Part shown: in pieces, positions 1-8,837 of the stretch | Layout: each line of letters begins with the position of its first letter | Position numbering within the stretch: position 1 is the stretch's first letter | Assembly: GCF_900113875.1 (NCBI RefSeq) | Contig: NZ_FORA01000001.1 | Location: 682,001 to 746,000 of the forward strand | Length of the DNA: 64,000 nucleotides | Direction of reading: 5' to 3' | Source: Jannaschia pohangensis | Lineage (GTDB): Bacteria > Pseudomonadota > Alphaproteobacteria > Rhodobacterales > Rhodobacteraceae | Program-made: the position numbers and the translations under genes | Notes under the pieces: generated by a model | Told to the model about the DNA's origin: nothing | Databases searched by the model: none | The model's input: the letters and a program-made list of their open reading frames with translations, nothing else

Positions 1-39
1 CCTGGCACTCCTTCATTCGAAAATGTCGAAGAGGGAAAG

Positions 40-116
40 TGGCGCGGTTGACGGGGCTCGAACCCGCGACCCCCGGCGTGACAGGCCGGTACTCTAACCA
101 ACTGAGCTACAACCGC
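40..116 (-). tRNA. tRNA-Asp (GTC)
   Basis: Read on the minus strand this folds as a complete cloverleaf. The 7-bp acceptor stem is GCGGTTG/CAACCGC, the D-arm holds AGCTCAGTTGGTTAGA, the anticodon loop is CTGTCAC with anticodon GTC, and the T-arm holds GGTTCGAGCC. The 3' CCA is encoded. Anticodon GTC reads the aspartate codons. Confidence 0.97.
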
Positions 117-307
117 GCATCCGCCGGTCGCCCGGCGTGTGCGGTGTCTATGGCGCGCCCCCCGTCCCGTCAAGCGGGGAGAGCCGTGTTTTTTAGCCAT
201 CCGCCCCCGGCCTATTCGTGCACCTGTCCCAAACCCGGGTCCGGCCCACATCGCTTGCCCATCGTCCCCGCCCCGCTACAGTGCCCCATCTGGGAGAGGG
301 AGCGAAA

Positions 308-1057
308 ATGGAAAACATCGCATTGGTCACCGGCGCAGCCCGGGGCATCGGCTTGGCCACCACCAAACTGTTTCTGGCCGAAGGCCGCCGCGTCATCATG
401 GTGGACAACGATACCGAGGAACTGGCCCATGCGGCCACCGACCTGACCGGTGCCATTCCCCTGCCCTGCGATGTCAGCGACCCGGACGCGGTCGCGCAAC
501 TGGCGGCACGCGCCAAGGCAGAGATCGGCAACGTCTCTGCCGTCGTCAACAACGCGGGACTGGCCGACTTCGGCCCGATCGAGACGACCGATTTCGAAAG
601 ATGGCGCCAGGTCATGGCCACCAACCTGGACGGCGTATTCCTTATATCGCAGGCCTTTACATCCTCCCTGAAGGCGACTCGCGGCGCCATCGTGAACATC
701 GCATCCATCAGCGCCCTGCGCGCCTCGACGCTGCGCGTGGCCTACGGCACTTCCAAAGCCGGGGTTGCCCATCTGACCCAACAACAGGCGGTCGAACTGG
801 GGGAGCACGGCATACGGGTGAATTGCGTTTGCCCCGGCCCGGTGCGCACGAAATTGGCGATGGCAGTCCATACGCAGCAAATCATCGATGCCTACCACGA
901 TGCGATTCCGCTCAACCGGTATGGTCAGGAGACCGAGATTGCCGAGGCGATCGTCTGGCTCTGTTCCGACAAGGCCAGCTTTGTCACTGGTCAACGCCTG
1001 GCCGTGGACGGCGGGTTCGAGGCGACGGGAATCGGTCTTCCGGCGTTGCGAAGCTAA
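308..1057 (+). CDS. SDR family NAD(P)-dependent oxidoreductase
   Basis: A 249-residue classical short-chain dehydrogenase/reductase that would oxidise or reduce a hydroxyl/carbonyl substrate with NAD(P)H in the cytoplasm. The cofactor motif TGAARGIG is at residues 8-15, NNAG at 81-84, and the catalytic tetrad fits N106, S133, Y146 and K150 (YGTSK). The acidic residue after beta-2 (VDND, about residue 33) suggests preference for NAD(H). The ATG at 308 is chosen because GGGAGAGGGAGCG precedes it and the protein then begins right at beta-1; a longer in-frame start exists at 218. It stands alone between tRNA-Asp and the convergent ammonium transporter gene, so context does not give the substrate. 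Confidence 0.9.
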   Translation: MENIALVTGAARGIGLATTKLFLAEGRRVIMVDNDTEELAHAATDLTGAIPLPCDVSDPDAVAQLAARAKAEIGNVSAVVNNAGLADFGPIETTDFERWRQVMATNLDGVFLISQAFTSSLKATRGAIVNIASISALRASTLRVAYGTSKAGVAHLTQQQAVELGEHGIRVNCVCPGPVRTKLAMAVHTQQIIDAYHDAIPLNRYGQETEIAEAIVWLCSDKASFVTGQRLAVDGGFEATGIGLPALRS

Positions 1058-1151
1058 GCCGCGACCCAGCGGCTTTATCGCAGCGGCAGACAGGCATGCC
1101 GATCACCGGGCCGAACCCATCTATTGGCTCGATGGGTCAGGCTTGAGCCGA

Positions 1152-4007
1152 TCAGGCCGCCTTGCGGGGCACCGAATGGTCTCCGGTGAAGGTCTCCAGA
1201 TAGTCGAGGGTCTTGCCGACTTCGGTGTTGAGCTGTTCGGACAGTTTCGACGTCTTGCTGGCAAGCGCGAGGTTGTCCTCCGCACTCCTGGAGACTTCGT
1301 CAGCGCGCGCGCGCATGTCGACGACCTGCTTTTGCTGCAGCGCCCCGACCTCGCAGAGCCGTTCGACGCAGGACGAACTTTCGGCCATCGCTTCCGTAAT
1401 GCTGGCCAGGGACTGATTGGCTTCGGACACCAGTTTCACTCCCTGAGACACCGCGTTCTGCACGCCATCCGTCCGGATCCGGATCTCGCCCGCGGCCTCG
1501 GCCGTGCGGGTCGCGAGGTTTCGGACTTCCTGGGCCACAACCTGAAATCCCTTGGCAGAATCCTGTCCGGAACCGCCACCGTTTCCGCCACGGATCGCCT
1601 CGATCGAGGCGTTGATGCTGATCATCGTCGTCTGGTTCGATATCTCCTCGATCAGGGCGACGGCCTCGGAAATGGCGGACATGGCGGCATCGATCTCGGT
1701 CATGTGTTCCCGCGTCCGGGTCGTCAGGTCCCGACCATGGCCCGCGCGTTGTGCCGCCGTCTTGCACAGGGCGTCGGCGGTCATCGCGGTCGACAGCGTC
1801 TCGCCGTTGGCGCGGGTCAGGTCTTCCATGAGGTTGCGGTTCTCCTCCAGCGAGGCGCGCTGGAGCTGTGACTTCTGGCGAATATCCTCGTTGCTCTCGG
1901 CGATTTTCGTGCTGGTCTGAAACACGGCGTCAGCGGTGCCCTTGATCTGGCTCATCAAGTTCGAGATGCCGCCCGCCATGTCCGAAACGGCGTCGCCAAT
2001 CTCGGCATAACGACCGGAGTAGTCGCCCGACATCTGTGCCGTCAGATCGCCGCTTCCAACAGCCCGCAGGGTTTCGAACAACTCGGTCAGGCCGCGCTCC
2101 GATATCTCGCACAGGGCGTTGATATCACCACACAGATCCGCAAAGGCGCCCTGCTTGCCGTCCATGCTGACGGTTGTGCTGAAATTGCCGTGGGCTGCGG
2201 AACTTACCGTGGACTGCACCTGCTCGAGGACAAGGCCGAAGGTGTCGAGCGTCGCATTGATCGACTCCTGGATTTCGGCCAGTGATCCCTCGAATTTGCC
2301 TTCGATACGTTGTGAAAGATCGCCGCGTGACACGGCCGCGAGGCTGAGCCCGATGGCCTGCAACGTCTGCTCGGTCGCGTCGCAGATGTCATTGATCCCT
2401 GAAGATATCTCCAAAAGGAAGTCTTTCTTGCCCTCGGTCGACAGCCGTTTGCTGTAGTCGCCCTTGGCACAGGCCTTCATCACATCGGACACCTCGGCCT
2501 CGACGGCCATGCGCTTGGCTTTCTCGGTCAGGTACTTCTGCTGTTCGGCGGCGTGTTCGCCATCGATGTTGTCCATGATCTTGTTGAAGAGGACGCTCAT
2601 CTCATAGGCCTCGTCCCCGTAGTCCATCTCGAGCCGCTTTTTCGCGCCTGTCATGTCCCGGGCCACCTCGGCCATGATCGTCTGCAGGATCCCCGTTCCC
2701 ATGGGCGTATCGTGCTCGCTTACGTTGAGGCCGTCCGTCTCCTCCTTGGCGGTGACGCGAAGACCACCGCCATGGGGCCCGAGCACAAAGAAGCGATCGG
2801 CAGCCTTGAGGATGATGTATCCGGTACCGAAGGACCAAGCGAAGACGAGGACGATGCCCTGAAGCTGCACGAAAGCCTGGCTCAACCGACTGCCGGTCAC
2901 CAGCGCCTCTTCGGGACCGAACAGGGCGACGGCCAGCGTTCCGAACATGCCCGCGAAGCCGTGGACCGGAATCGCGCCCAGGGGATCGTCGATCTTCAGG
3001 ATATCTTCCAGAAGGATGGTCGCAAAATGCACGACGACACCGGCGAGCACTCCGATGAAGAAGGCAGCCTGGGGCGTCATGATGTCGGCCCCCGCGGTGA
3101 TCGCCACAAGGCCGCCCAACGTGCCGTTGATCGACGACACGGGGCGAAACACGCCCATCCCGATGCGACCGATGATCATCAAGGAAAGACCGCCGCCCGC
3201 ACCCGCCACAACGGTGTTCGCCACGACCTGAGCGAATTCCGTGGTGCCCGTCAGGACAGAGCCGCCATTGAAGCCGATCCACCCGACCCAGAGGATGACG
3301 ACGCCACATGTGGACAGGACCGGCGAATGGCCATGCAGCACGCGAGCCTTGCCGTTCTCGTCGTACTTGCCGATTCGGGGCCCGAGGATGACGACGGCGG
3401 CAAGGGCGACCCAAGCACCGACAGAATGCACGACCGTGGAGCCAGCGAAATCCATGAAACCGAGGGATTTCAGGAACGGCTCATTGTCTGTGTTGAGCAG
3501 ATCGCCCCAGGCCCAATGGCCCGCGACCGGATAGATCAGCAGGGCAATCGCGACGGTCGAGATGAGGTAGCCGTTGATCGCCATCCGCTCGGCAACGGCG
3601 CCCGACACGATGGTGGCAGCGGTGCCGCAGAACATCATCTGGAAGACGAAAAAGGTCACGTCCCAGCCTTCGAAGGCCCCGAAGAACAGCATATCGGGCT
3701 GCCACCCCCAGATGCCGTTCCCGCTGATCCCGAACATGAGCATGTAGCCGAAGGCCCCGAACAGGCAGACCGACACGATGAAATCCATCAGGTTCTTCTG
3801 GGCCACGTTCACGGAATTCTTCGACCGGACTTCCCCGGCTTCGAGCAGCAGGAACCCGGCCTGCATCAGGAAGACGAGCGCCGCCGCGGTGATCGTCCAG
3901 ACATGATCGAGGTCGGTCTGAAGGGCGAGACGGTCGGCCGGGCCTTGGGCAAAGGCCACCGCGGGAAAAATCGCCGACCCCATTGCGAGCGCAACCGTTC
4001 TGATCAT
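1152..4007 (-). CDS. Ammonium transporter (Amt) fused to poly-HAMP and methyl-accepting chemotaxis signalling domain
   Basis: About 951 residues in one uninterrupted frame. A signal peptide (cut near AFAQ) precedes an Amt/Rh channel to about residue 420. The conserved Asp of MDFAGSTVVH and the twin pore histidines (one in STVVH, one in IPVHGF) are present, so the channel looks competent. The usual Amt tail motif (NVSEH) follows. Then, instead of ending, the protein continues with about four HAMP-like repeats (cores GDYSKRL, GDLSQRIEG, GNFSTTV, GDLTAQMSG; about residues 480-700) and a long coiled coil with a chemoreceptor hairpin (EEISNQTTMISINASIEA, then KGFQVVAQEVRNLATRT). It is probably an ammonium sensor that signals through a CheA-like partner (inference). 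The inner ATG at 4007 is chosen because GGAGG lies 8 nt upstream. No che genes are nearby. The hairpin tip has an unusual glycine-rich insertion. Confidence 0.9.
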   Translation of the reverse strand: MIRTVALAMGSAIFPAVAFAQGPADRLALQTDLDHVWTITAAALVFLMQAGFLLLEAGEVRSKNSVNVAQKNLMDFIVSVCLFGAFGYMLMFGISGNGIWGWQPDMLFFGAFEGWDVTFFVFQMMFCGTAATIVSGAVAERMAINGYLISTVAIALLIYPVAGHWAWGDLLNTDNEPFLKSLGFMDFAGSTVVHSVGAWVALAAVVILGPRIGKYDENGKARVLHGHSPVLSTCGVVILWVGWIGFNGGSVLTGTTEFAQVVANTVVAGAGGGLSLMIIGRIGMGVFRPVSSINGTLGGLVAITAGADIMTPQAAFFIGVLAGVVVHFATILLEDILKIDDPLGAIPVHGFAGMFGTLAVALFGPEEALVTGSRLSQAFVQLQGIVLVFAWSFGTGYIILKAADRFFVLGPHGGGLRVTAKEETDGLNVSEHDTPMGTGILQTIMAEVARDMTGAKKRLEMDYGDEAYEMSVLFNKIMDNIDGEHAAEQQKYLTEKAKRMAVEAEVSDVMKACAKGDYSKRLSTEGKKDFLLEISSGINDICDATEQTLQAIGLSLAAVSRGDLSQRIEGKFEGSLAEIQESINATLDTFGLVLEQVQSTVSSAAHGNFSTTVSMDGKQGAFADLCGDINALCEISERGLTELFETLRAVGSGDLTAQMSGDYSGRYAEIGDAVSDMAGGISNLMSQIKGTADAVFQTSTKIAESNEDIRQKSQLQRASLEENRNLMEDLTRANGETLSTAMTADALCKTAAQRAGHGRDLTTRTREHMTEIDAAMSAISEAVALIEEISNQTTMISINASIEAIRGGNGGGSGQDSAKGFQVVAQEVRNLATRTAEAAGEIRIRTDGVQNAVSQGVKLVSEANQSLASITEAMAESSSCVERLCEVGALQQKQVVDMRARADEVSRSAEDNLALASKTSKLSEQLNTEVGKTLDYLETFTGDHSVPRKAA

Positions 4008-4125
4008 CTGCCTGGCCTCCACCATCGCTGTGATGTGGGGCCTAAGGCAAAGGTCTTGCCAAACATTTAACCGGCGCGCGCGTCACGCCATAGCCCGGCG
4101 CTTTTCGTCATGTCAGGGGTTTGGC

Positions 4126-4201
4126 TGGTGGGTGGTGAGGGGCTCGAACCCCCGACATCCTCGGTGTAAACGAGACGCTCTACCAACTGAGCTAACCACC
4201 C
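4126..4201 (-). tRNA. tRNA-Val (TAC)
   Basis: The minus strand gives a complete cloverleaf: acceptor stem GGGTGGT/ACCACCC, D-arm TAGCTCAGTTGGTAGAGC, anticodon loop TTTACAC with anticodon TAC, and T-arm GGTTCGAGCCCC. The 3' CCA is encoded. TAC reads valine GUA. A second valine isoacceptor lies 0.7 kb away. Confidence 0.96.
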
Positions 4202-4236
4202 ACGCGTTGCCCGGATACCGCCTTGGCCGGATGGCA

Positions 4237-4839
4237 TCAAGGGCGTGCGTCGGGCCAATCGGAGAGAATCGGCGTCAAGCGGCGCTCCATGCCCCGGGCC
4301 AAGTGGAACGCGATGCCCTGCCCGCCGACCAGTTGAGATATTGCCGCCCTCGGAAGCCCGAGGACGATCGTCCGCAGCATCCGCGCCGTCATGCCGTGCG
4401 TCACGAGGATCGTCGGTCCGGCAAGATCCGCCAGAAACGACCGGCACCGCTCTTCCAGCGCATCGAACCCCTCGCCACCGGGCGCGGCCCCGTAGAGGTC
4501 GAGCAGGTCGGCATCGGCCGACATACCGGGGCTTTGCCGGATGGTCTCGACCGCGACGCCGGTCCATTCCCCAACCTCGATCTCGCGCAGGCGCGAGTCG
4601 GTGCGGGGCGGCGTCCCGAACGCCAGCTCGGCTGTCGTGCTGGCGCGGGGTTGCGGGCTGCTCAGCAGGGCATGGCCTTTCGGCCCGATCCCCATACGTG
4701 CGAACATCGAACCAAGGGCGAGCGCCTGCGCACGCCCCCGGGCGGTCAGCGCCGAATCGCGTGCCCCCTGCCAGCGGCCCTGCAGATTCCATTCGGTTTC
4801 GCCATGGCGGAACAGGATCAGTTCGGGCAAATCAGCCAA
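4237..4839 (-). CDS. Histidine phosphatase family protein
   Basis: A 200-residue protein of the phosphoglycerate-mutase-like histidine phosphatase superfamily. The signature LFRHGETEWN is at residues 9-18, with the phospho-accepting His at about 12. The second catalytic His is in LVTHGM near residue 149, and an acidic residue suited to proton donation is in LREIEVGEW. Such enzymes remove phosphate from small molecules or proteins in the cytoplasm; the substrate cannot be read from sequence. The gene sits between two valine tRNAs on the same strand and may be cotranscribed with them. No signal peptide or membrane segment is visible. Confidence 0.88.
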   Translation of the reverse strand: MADLPELILFRHGETEWNLQGRWQGARDSALTARGRAQALALGSMFARMGIGPKGHALLSSPQPRASTTAELAFGTPPRTDSRLREIEVGEWTGVAVETIRQSPGMSADADLLDLYGAAPGGEGFDALEERCRSFLADLAGPTILVTHGMTARMLRTIVLGLPRAAISQLVGGQGIAFHLARGMERRLTPILSDWPDARP

Positions 4840-4864
4840 CGCGCATTCCGGACAAGAAGGGAAA

Positions 4865-4939
4865 TGGTGGGTGATAAGGGATTTGAACCCCTGACATCTT
4901 CGATGTGAACGAAGCGCTCTACCACTGAGCTAATCACCC
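4865..4939 (-). tRNA. tRNA-Val (CAC)
   Basis: The minus strand folds with acceptor stem GGGTGAT/ATCACCC, anticodon stem CTTCG/CGAAG with loop TTCACAT (anticodon CAC), and T-arm GGTTCAAATCCC. The 3' CCA is encoded. CAC reads valine GUG. Confidence 0.96.
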
Positions 4940-5131
4940 ATTCCATGGGCGGCTTTAGGCGATGGCGCAGAAGGGATCAAGTCCGCTTGTGGCAAATTTC
5001 CCCGCTCGTCCGAGGGTCCACAGGGTTCGGCGAAAATGGGGCAGAGTGGAACTTTTCCGCCCAAATTGGCGTTTAGACCTCTGAATCGTAGCGTGACTGC
5101 AAGGCAAAAAGACGAAAATCCATTGAATGTC

Positions 5132-5159
5132 TTGACTCATACCCCCCTCGCCGCACAGT
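5132..5159 (+). promoter_or_regulatory. Possible sigma-70 promoter of the 62-residue exported protein
   Basis: TTGACT (5132-5137) is a good -35 element. Sixteen bases later CACAGT (5154-5159) is a weak -10. Transcription would start near 5166, giving a leader of about 30 nt before the ATG at 5197. The match is modest and not tested. Confidence 0.35.
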
Positions 5160-5196
5160 CGGCGTTAATTACCGAAACTCTGCTTAAGGACACGAC

Positions 5197-5385
5197 ATGA
5201 CCCGCGCACTCACTCTCGCCGCCGCCATCGCCGTAGCAACTGCAACCACCGCTGCCGCCGGCAACACTGCTCCCGCTCCTGTGGAACCGCAGGTCATCGT
5301 CTCCGACACCTCGTCGTCGGCCGGCGAAGGCTACATCGTTCCGCTACTCTTCCTGGTGTTCCTGGCGAACGCTTTGGGCAACTGA
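5197..5385 (+). CDS. Small exported membrane protein of unknown function
   Basis: A 62-residue protein with an alanine-rich signal peptide (residues 1 to about 21, probable cut near AAAG), a short Pro/Ser-rich stretch (GNTAPAPVEP), and a C-terminal hydrophobic segment (IVPLLFLVFLANAL) that could anchor it in the membrane. AAGGA lies 7 nt before the ATG, a probable promoter lies upstream and a clear terminator follows, so this is a real monocistronic gene. I do not recognise a function. The mature N terminus resembles that of the outer-membrane barrel protein at 12685 (GN-x-AP...EP). Confidence 0.8.
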   Translation: MTRALTLAAAIAVATATTAAAGNTAPAPVEPQVIVSDTSSSAGEGYIVPLLFLVFLANALGN

Positions 5386-5420
5386 GCCGACTTGACGATC
5401 CGGCCCTTGGGGCCAAGAGG

Positions 5421-5443
5421 AAGGGCCCTTCGGGGTCCTTTTT
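5421..5443 (+). terminator. Rho-independent terminator after the 62-residue protein
   Basis: An 8-bp stem AAGGGCCC/GGGTCCTT (one G-T pair) closes a TTCG tetraloop and is followed by T residues. It ends the small exported-protein transcript and lies just before the glutaminase gene. Confidence 0.85.
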
Positions 5444-5464
5444 CTATTGAGATGGACCGGTCGC

Positions 5465-6376
5465 ATGGACCTGCAACAGATACTGGACGATATCGCCACC
5501 GAGGTGGCGTCACTCCCCGATCTGGGGCGGGTGGCGACCTATATCCCCGAACTGGCCGATGTGGACCCCGGTCATTTCGGCCTGGCGATCGCGCTCCCTG
5601 ATGGTCGGGTCCTGACCAGTGGCGAAGCCGATGCGCCGTTCTCGATCCAGTCGGTCTCCAAGGTCTTCACGCTCGCCCTGGCCCTTGGCCGTCTGGGCGA
5701 GCTTTTGTGGCACCGGGTCGGTCGAGAGCCATCGGGCCATGCCTTCAACTCGATTCTCCAGCTCGAACAGGAGGCGGGAATCCCCCGTAACCCGTTCATC
5801 AATGCCGGTGCAATCGTCGTGACCGATGCGATTCTGGAGGGTCGCCAGCCCCGCGAGGTTCTGGGGGAATTGCTGCGCTTCATCCGGGGCGCGACCGATG
5901 ACGAGGATATCCGCATCAATGATCGGGTCGCCGCCTCCGAGCAGGCGCATGGTCATCGCAACATGGCCTTGGCGCAGTTCATGGCGGCCCATGGAAACCT
6001 GCGCAATCCGGTCGAGATGACCTGCGGCACCTATTTCCACCAATGCGCCATCGAGATGTCGTGCCGCCAGCTGGCCTGCGCCGGGCGGTTCCTGGTCGGG
6101 GGGCCGGGTATGCCCCGGCTCATCGCGCCGGCACGGGTGCGGCGGATCAATGCGCTGATGATGATGTGCGGCCATTACGACGCATCGGGCGACTTTGCGT
6201 TCAACGTCGGCCTGCCCGCCAAGAGTGGGGTCGGAGGCGGCATCCTGGCCATCGCGCCGGGGCGCGCATCCATTGCCGTCTGGTCCCCGGGGCTGAACGC
6301 CAACGGAAACTCTCTCCGCGGCACCTATGCGATCAAGCGGTTGACCGAGATGACGGGCTGGTCCGTCTTCGGCTAG
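5465..6376 (+). CDS. glsA: Glutaminase
   Basis: A 303-residue serine-dependent glutaminase (glutamine to glutamate plus ammonia). The catalytic SxxK motif is SVSK at residues 63-66. Other family signatures include [16 protein letters not shown] and the C-terminal KSGVGGGI with [10 protein letters not shown]. Length fits the bacterial GlsA family (about 300-310). The ATG at 5465 gives the expected N terminus; a TTG at 5447 would add six residues. It is monocistronic, bounded by terminators on both sides, and cytosolic. Its product ammonia relates functionally to the ammonium transporter-sensor upstream, but the two genes are not in one operon. Confidence 0.95.
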   Translation: MDLQQILDDIATEVASLPDLGRVATYIPELADVDPGHFGLAIALPDGRVLTSGEADAPFSIQSVSKVFTLALALGRLGELLWHRVGREPSGHAFNSILQLEQEAGIPRNPFINAGAIVVTDAILEGRQPREVLGELLRFIRGATDDEDIRINDRVAASEQAHGHRNMALAQFMAAHGNLRNPVEMTCGTYFHQCAIEMSCRQLACAGRFLVGGPGMPRLIAPARVRRINALMMMCGHYDASGDFAFNVGLPAKSGVGGGILAIAPGRASIAVWSPGLNANGNSLRGTYAIKRLTEMTGWSVFG

Positions 6377-6393
6377 GCCGGACGGCGGACGCG

Positions 6394-6421
6394 AAAAGGG
6401 CCCCACGAGGGGGCCCTTTCC
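6394..6421. terminator. Bidirectional terminator between glsA and lon
   Basis: A perfect 10-bp stem AAAGGGCCCC/GGGGCCCTTT with a 5-nt loop (6395-6419). It has A residues before and T residues after, so it can terminate both convergent genes. Confidence 0.85.
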
Positions 6422-6434
6422 TTGATCTGGTGGA

Positions 6435-8837
6435 TCAGTGGGCAGTGGCGGCCTGGCCCCCACCCTGCGCCGCCTTGGCGGCCAGCGCAGCAGCCTCTTC
6501 GGCGGCCTCGTCCCATTCGATCGGCTCCGGCGTCTTGGTCAGGGCCAGTTTCAGAACCTGCGACACGTGCTTCACGGGCACGATCTTGAGCCCGTTCTTC
6601 ACGCTGTCGGGTAATTCGGCCAGGTCCTTCTCGTTCTCCTCGGGGATGAGAACGGTCGTGATCCCGCCCCGAAGTGCGGCCAGAAGTTTCTCTTTCAGAC
6701 CGCCGATGGGCATCGCATTGCCGCGAAGCGAGACCTCGCCGGTCATGGCGATATCGCGACGCACCGGGATCCCCGTCAACGACGACACAATGGACGTCAC
6801 CATGGCCAGACCGGCCGACGGCCCGTCCTTGGGTGTGGCGCCGTCGGGCACGTGGACGTGGATGTCCATGCTGTCGAACTTCGGCGGCTTGATCCCGATC
6901 TGCGGCGCGATGGAGCGGACATAGCTGCTGGCGGCGTCGATGCTTTCCTTCATCACGTCGCCCAGTTTGCCGGTCGTCTTCATCCGCCCCTTCCCGGGGA
7001 GTTTCAGCGCCTCGATGTGCAGCAGGTCGCCGCCGACACTGGTATAGGCAAGCCCGGTGACCACCCCGACCTGATCCTCCATCTCGGCCAGGCCGTAGCG
7101 GTACTTCTTGACGCCAAGGAAATCGTTCAGGTTTTCCTTCGTCACGTTCACCGACTTGTCCTTGCGCCCGACGATGCGGGTCACGGCCTTGCGGGCGATC
7201 TTGGCAAGCTCACGCTCCAGGTTCCGCACGCCCGCCTCCCGGGTGTAGGTGCGCACCATCTCCTGCAGGACATCGTCCGAGATCGAGAATTCGCCCTTGC
7301 GCAGGCCGTGGTTCTTGATCTGCTTGGGCAGCAGGTGCTGCTTGGCGATCTCGACCTTCTCGTCCTCGGTGTAGCCGGCCAGACTGATGATCTCCATCCG
7401 GTCAAGAAGCGGGCTCGGCATGTTGTAGGAGTTGGCCGTCGTCAGGAACATCACGTTCGACAGGTCATATTCGACTTCGAGGTAGTGATCGACGAAGGTC
7501 CCGTTCTGTTCGGGGTCCAGCACCTCCAACATGGCCGACGCGGGGTCGCCCCGGAAATCCTGACCCATCTTGTCGATTTCATCGAGCAGGATGAGCGGGT
7601 TGGTCGTCTTGGCCTTTTTCAGCGCCTGGATGATCTTGCCGGGCATGGAACCGATATAGGTCCGACGGTGACCGCGAATCTCGCTCTCGTCGCGCACACC
7701 GCCGAGCGAGATGCGGATGAACTCGCGCCCCGTGGCCTTGGCGACCGACTTGCCAAGCGACGTCTTGCCGACACCCGGAGGTCCGACAAGGCAGAGGATC
7801 GGGCCCTTCAGCTTGGCCGAACGCGCCTGAACCGCCAGATACTCGACAATCCGTTCCTTGACCTTCTCAAGACCGTAGTGATCCTTATCAAGGACTTCCT
7901 GGGCCTTGTTGATGTCCTTCTTGACGCGCGACTTGGTGCCCCACGGGATCGACAGCATCCAGTCGAGGTAGTTGCGCACCACCGTCGCCTCGGCCGACAT
8001 GGGGGACATGTTGCGCAGCTTCTTGAGCTCCGCATCCGCCTTGTCACGGGCTTCCTTGGACAGCTTGGTCGCGTTGATGCGGCCTTCGAGTTCGGCCACC
8101 TCGTTCTGGCCATCCTCGCCGTCGCCCAGTTCCTTTTGAATGGCCTTCATCTGCTCATTCAGGTAATATTCGCGCTGCGTGCGCTCCATCTGGTTCTTGA
8201 CGCGGCTCTTGATGCGCTTTTCGACCTGCAGGACGGACATTTCGCCCTGCATCATGCCATAGACCTTCTCGATCCGGTCGGACACGGTCAGCATTTCCAG
8301 CAGTTCCTGCTTCTGCCCGACCTCGATCCCGAGGTGGCCAGACACCAGATCGACCAGCTTGGCCGGGTCCTTGGCTTCCGACACGGCGCCAAGCGCCTCT
8401 TCGGGGATGTTCTTCTTGACCTTGGCGTAGCGCTCGAATTCCTCGGCCACGCTGTTGATAAGCGCGTCGATGGTCGCATCGTCGCCCCGCACTTCGGTCA
8501 GGGTCGTGGCTTCGGCCTCGAAGAAGCTTTCGTTGTCGATGAAGCGCGTGATCTTGACCCGGCGACGCCCCTCGACCAGCACCTTTACGGTCCCGTCAGG
8601 CAGTTTGAGCAATTGCAGCACATTGGCCAGCACACCGACGCGGTAGATCCCGTCGGTCCCCGGCTCATCCGCCGAGGGGTCGACCTGGCTGGACAGCAGG
8701 ATCTGCTTGTCCTGGGCCATCACCTCCTCGAGGGCGCGGACCGAGCGGTCCCGTCCCACGAAAAGCGGCACGATCATGTGGGGGAAGACCACGATATCGC
8801 GCAGCGGCAGCACGGGATGTATTGAATTCGTCATCAT
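6435..8837 (-). CDS. lon: ATP-dependent protease La (Lon)
   Basis: An 800-residue LonA protease that degrades misfolded and regulatory proteins in the cytoplasm. The N-terminal LON substrate-binding domain starts at [19 protein letters not shown] coiled region leads to the AAA+ module with Walker [10 protein letters not shown] (about residue 355) and Walker [10 protein letters not shown]. The C-terminal protease domain has the Ser-Lys dyad: Ser674 in DGPSAG and Lys717 in GGLKEK. Two adjacent ATG codons start the frame. AAAGGA lies 3 nt before the first (8837) and 6 nt before the second (8834), so either could be used. A heat-shock-type promoter lies about 70 nt upstream. Confidence 0.97.
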   Translation of the reverse strand: MMTNSIHPVLPLRDIVVFPHMIVPLFVGRDRSVRALEEVMAQDKQILLSSQVDPSADEPGTDGIYRVGVLANVLQLLKLPDGTVKVLVEGRRRVKITRFIDNESFFEAEATTLTEVRGDDATIDALINSVAEEFERYAKVKKNIPEEALGAVSEAKDPAKLVDLVSGHLGIEVGQKQELLEMLTVSDRIEKVYGMMQGEMSVLQVEKRIKSRVKNQMERTQREYYLNEQMKAIQKELGDGEDGQNEVAELEGRINATKLSKEARDKADAELKKLRNMSPMSAEATVVRNYLDWMLSIPWGTKSRVKKDINKAQEVLDKDHYGLEKVKERIVEYLAVQARSAKLKGPILCLVGPPGVGKTSLGKSVAKATGREFIRISLGGVRDESEIRGHRRTYIGSMPGKIIQALKKAKTTNPLILLDEIDKMGQDFRGDPASAMLEVLDPEQNGTFVDHYLEVEYDLSNVMFLTTANSYNMPSPLLDRMEIISLAGYTEDEKVEIAKQHLLPKQIKNHGLRKGEFSISDDVLQEMVRTYTREAGVRNLERELAKIARKAVTRIVGRKDKSVNVTKENLNDFLGVKKYRYGLAEMEDQVGVVTGLAYTSVGGDLLHIEALKLPGKGRMKTTGKLGDVMKESIDAASSYVRSIAPQIGIKPPKFDSMDIHVHVPDGATPKDGPSAGLAMVTSIVSSLTGIPVRRDIAMTGEVSLRGNAMPIGGLKEKLLAALRGGITTVLIPEENEKDLAELPDSVKNGLKIVPVKHVSQVLKLALTKTPEPIEWDEAAEEAAALAAKAAQGGGQAATAH

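Noticed and set aside
2553-4070. A 505-codon open frame on the plus strand opposite the ammonium transporter gene
   Set aside because: It is antisense to a gene with clear domain content, and its translation is rich in His, Asp, Gly and Arg with no recognisable motif. Long mirror frames are expected at this GC content.
6852-8825. A 657-codon open frame on the plus strand opposite lon
   Set aside because: It is an antisense shadow of an intact lon gene; no domain or ribosome site supports it.
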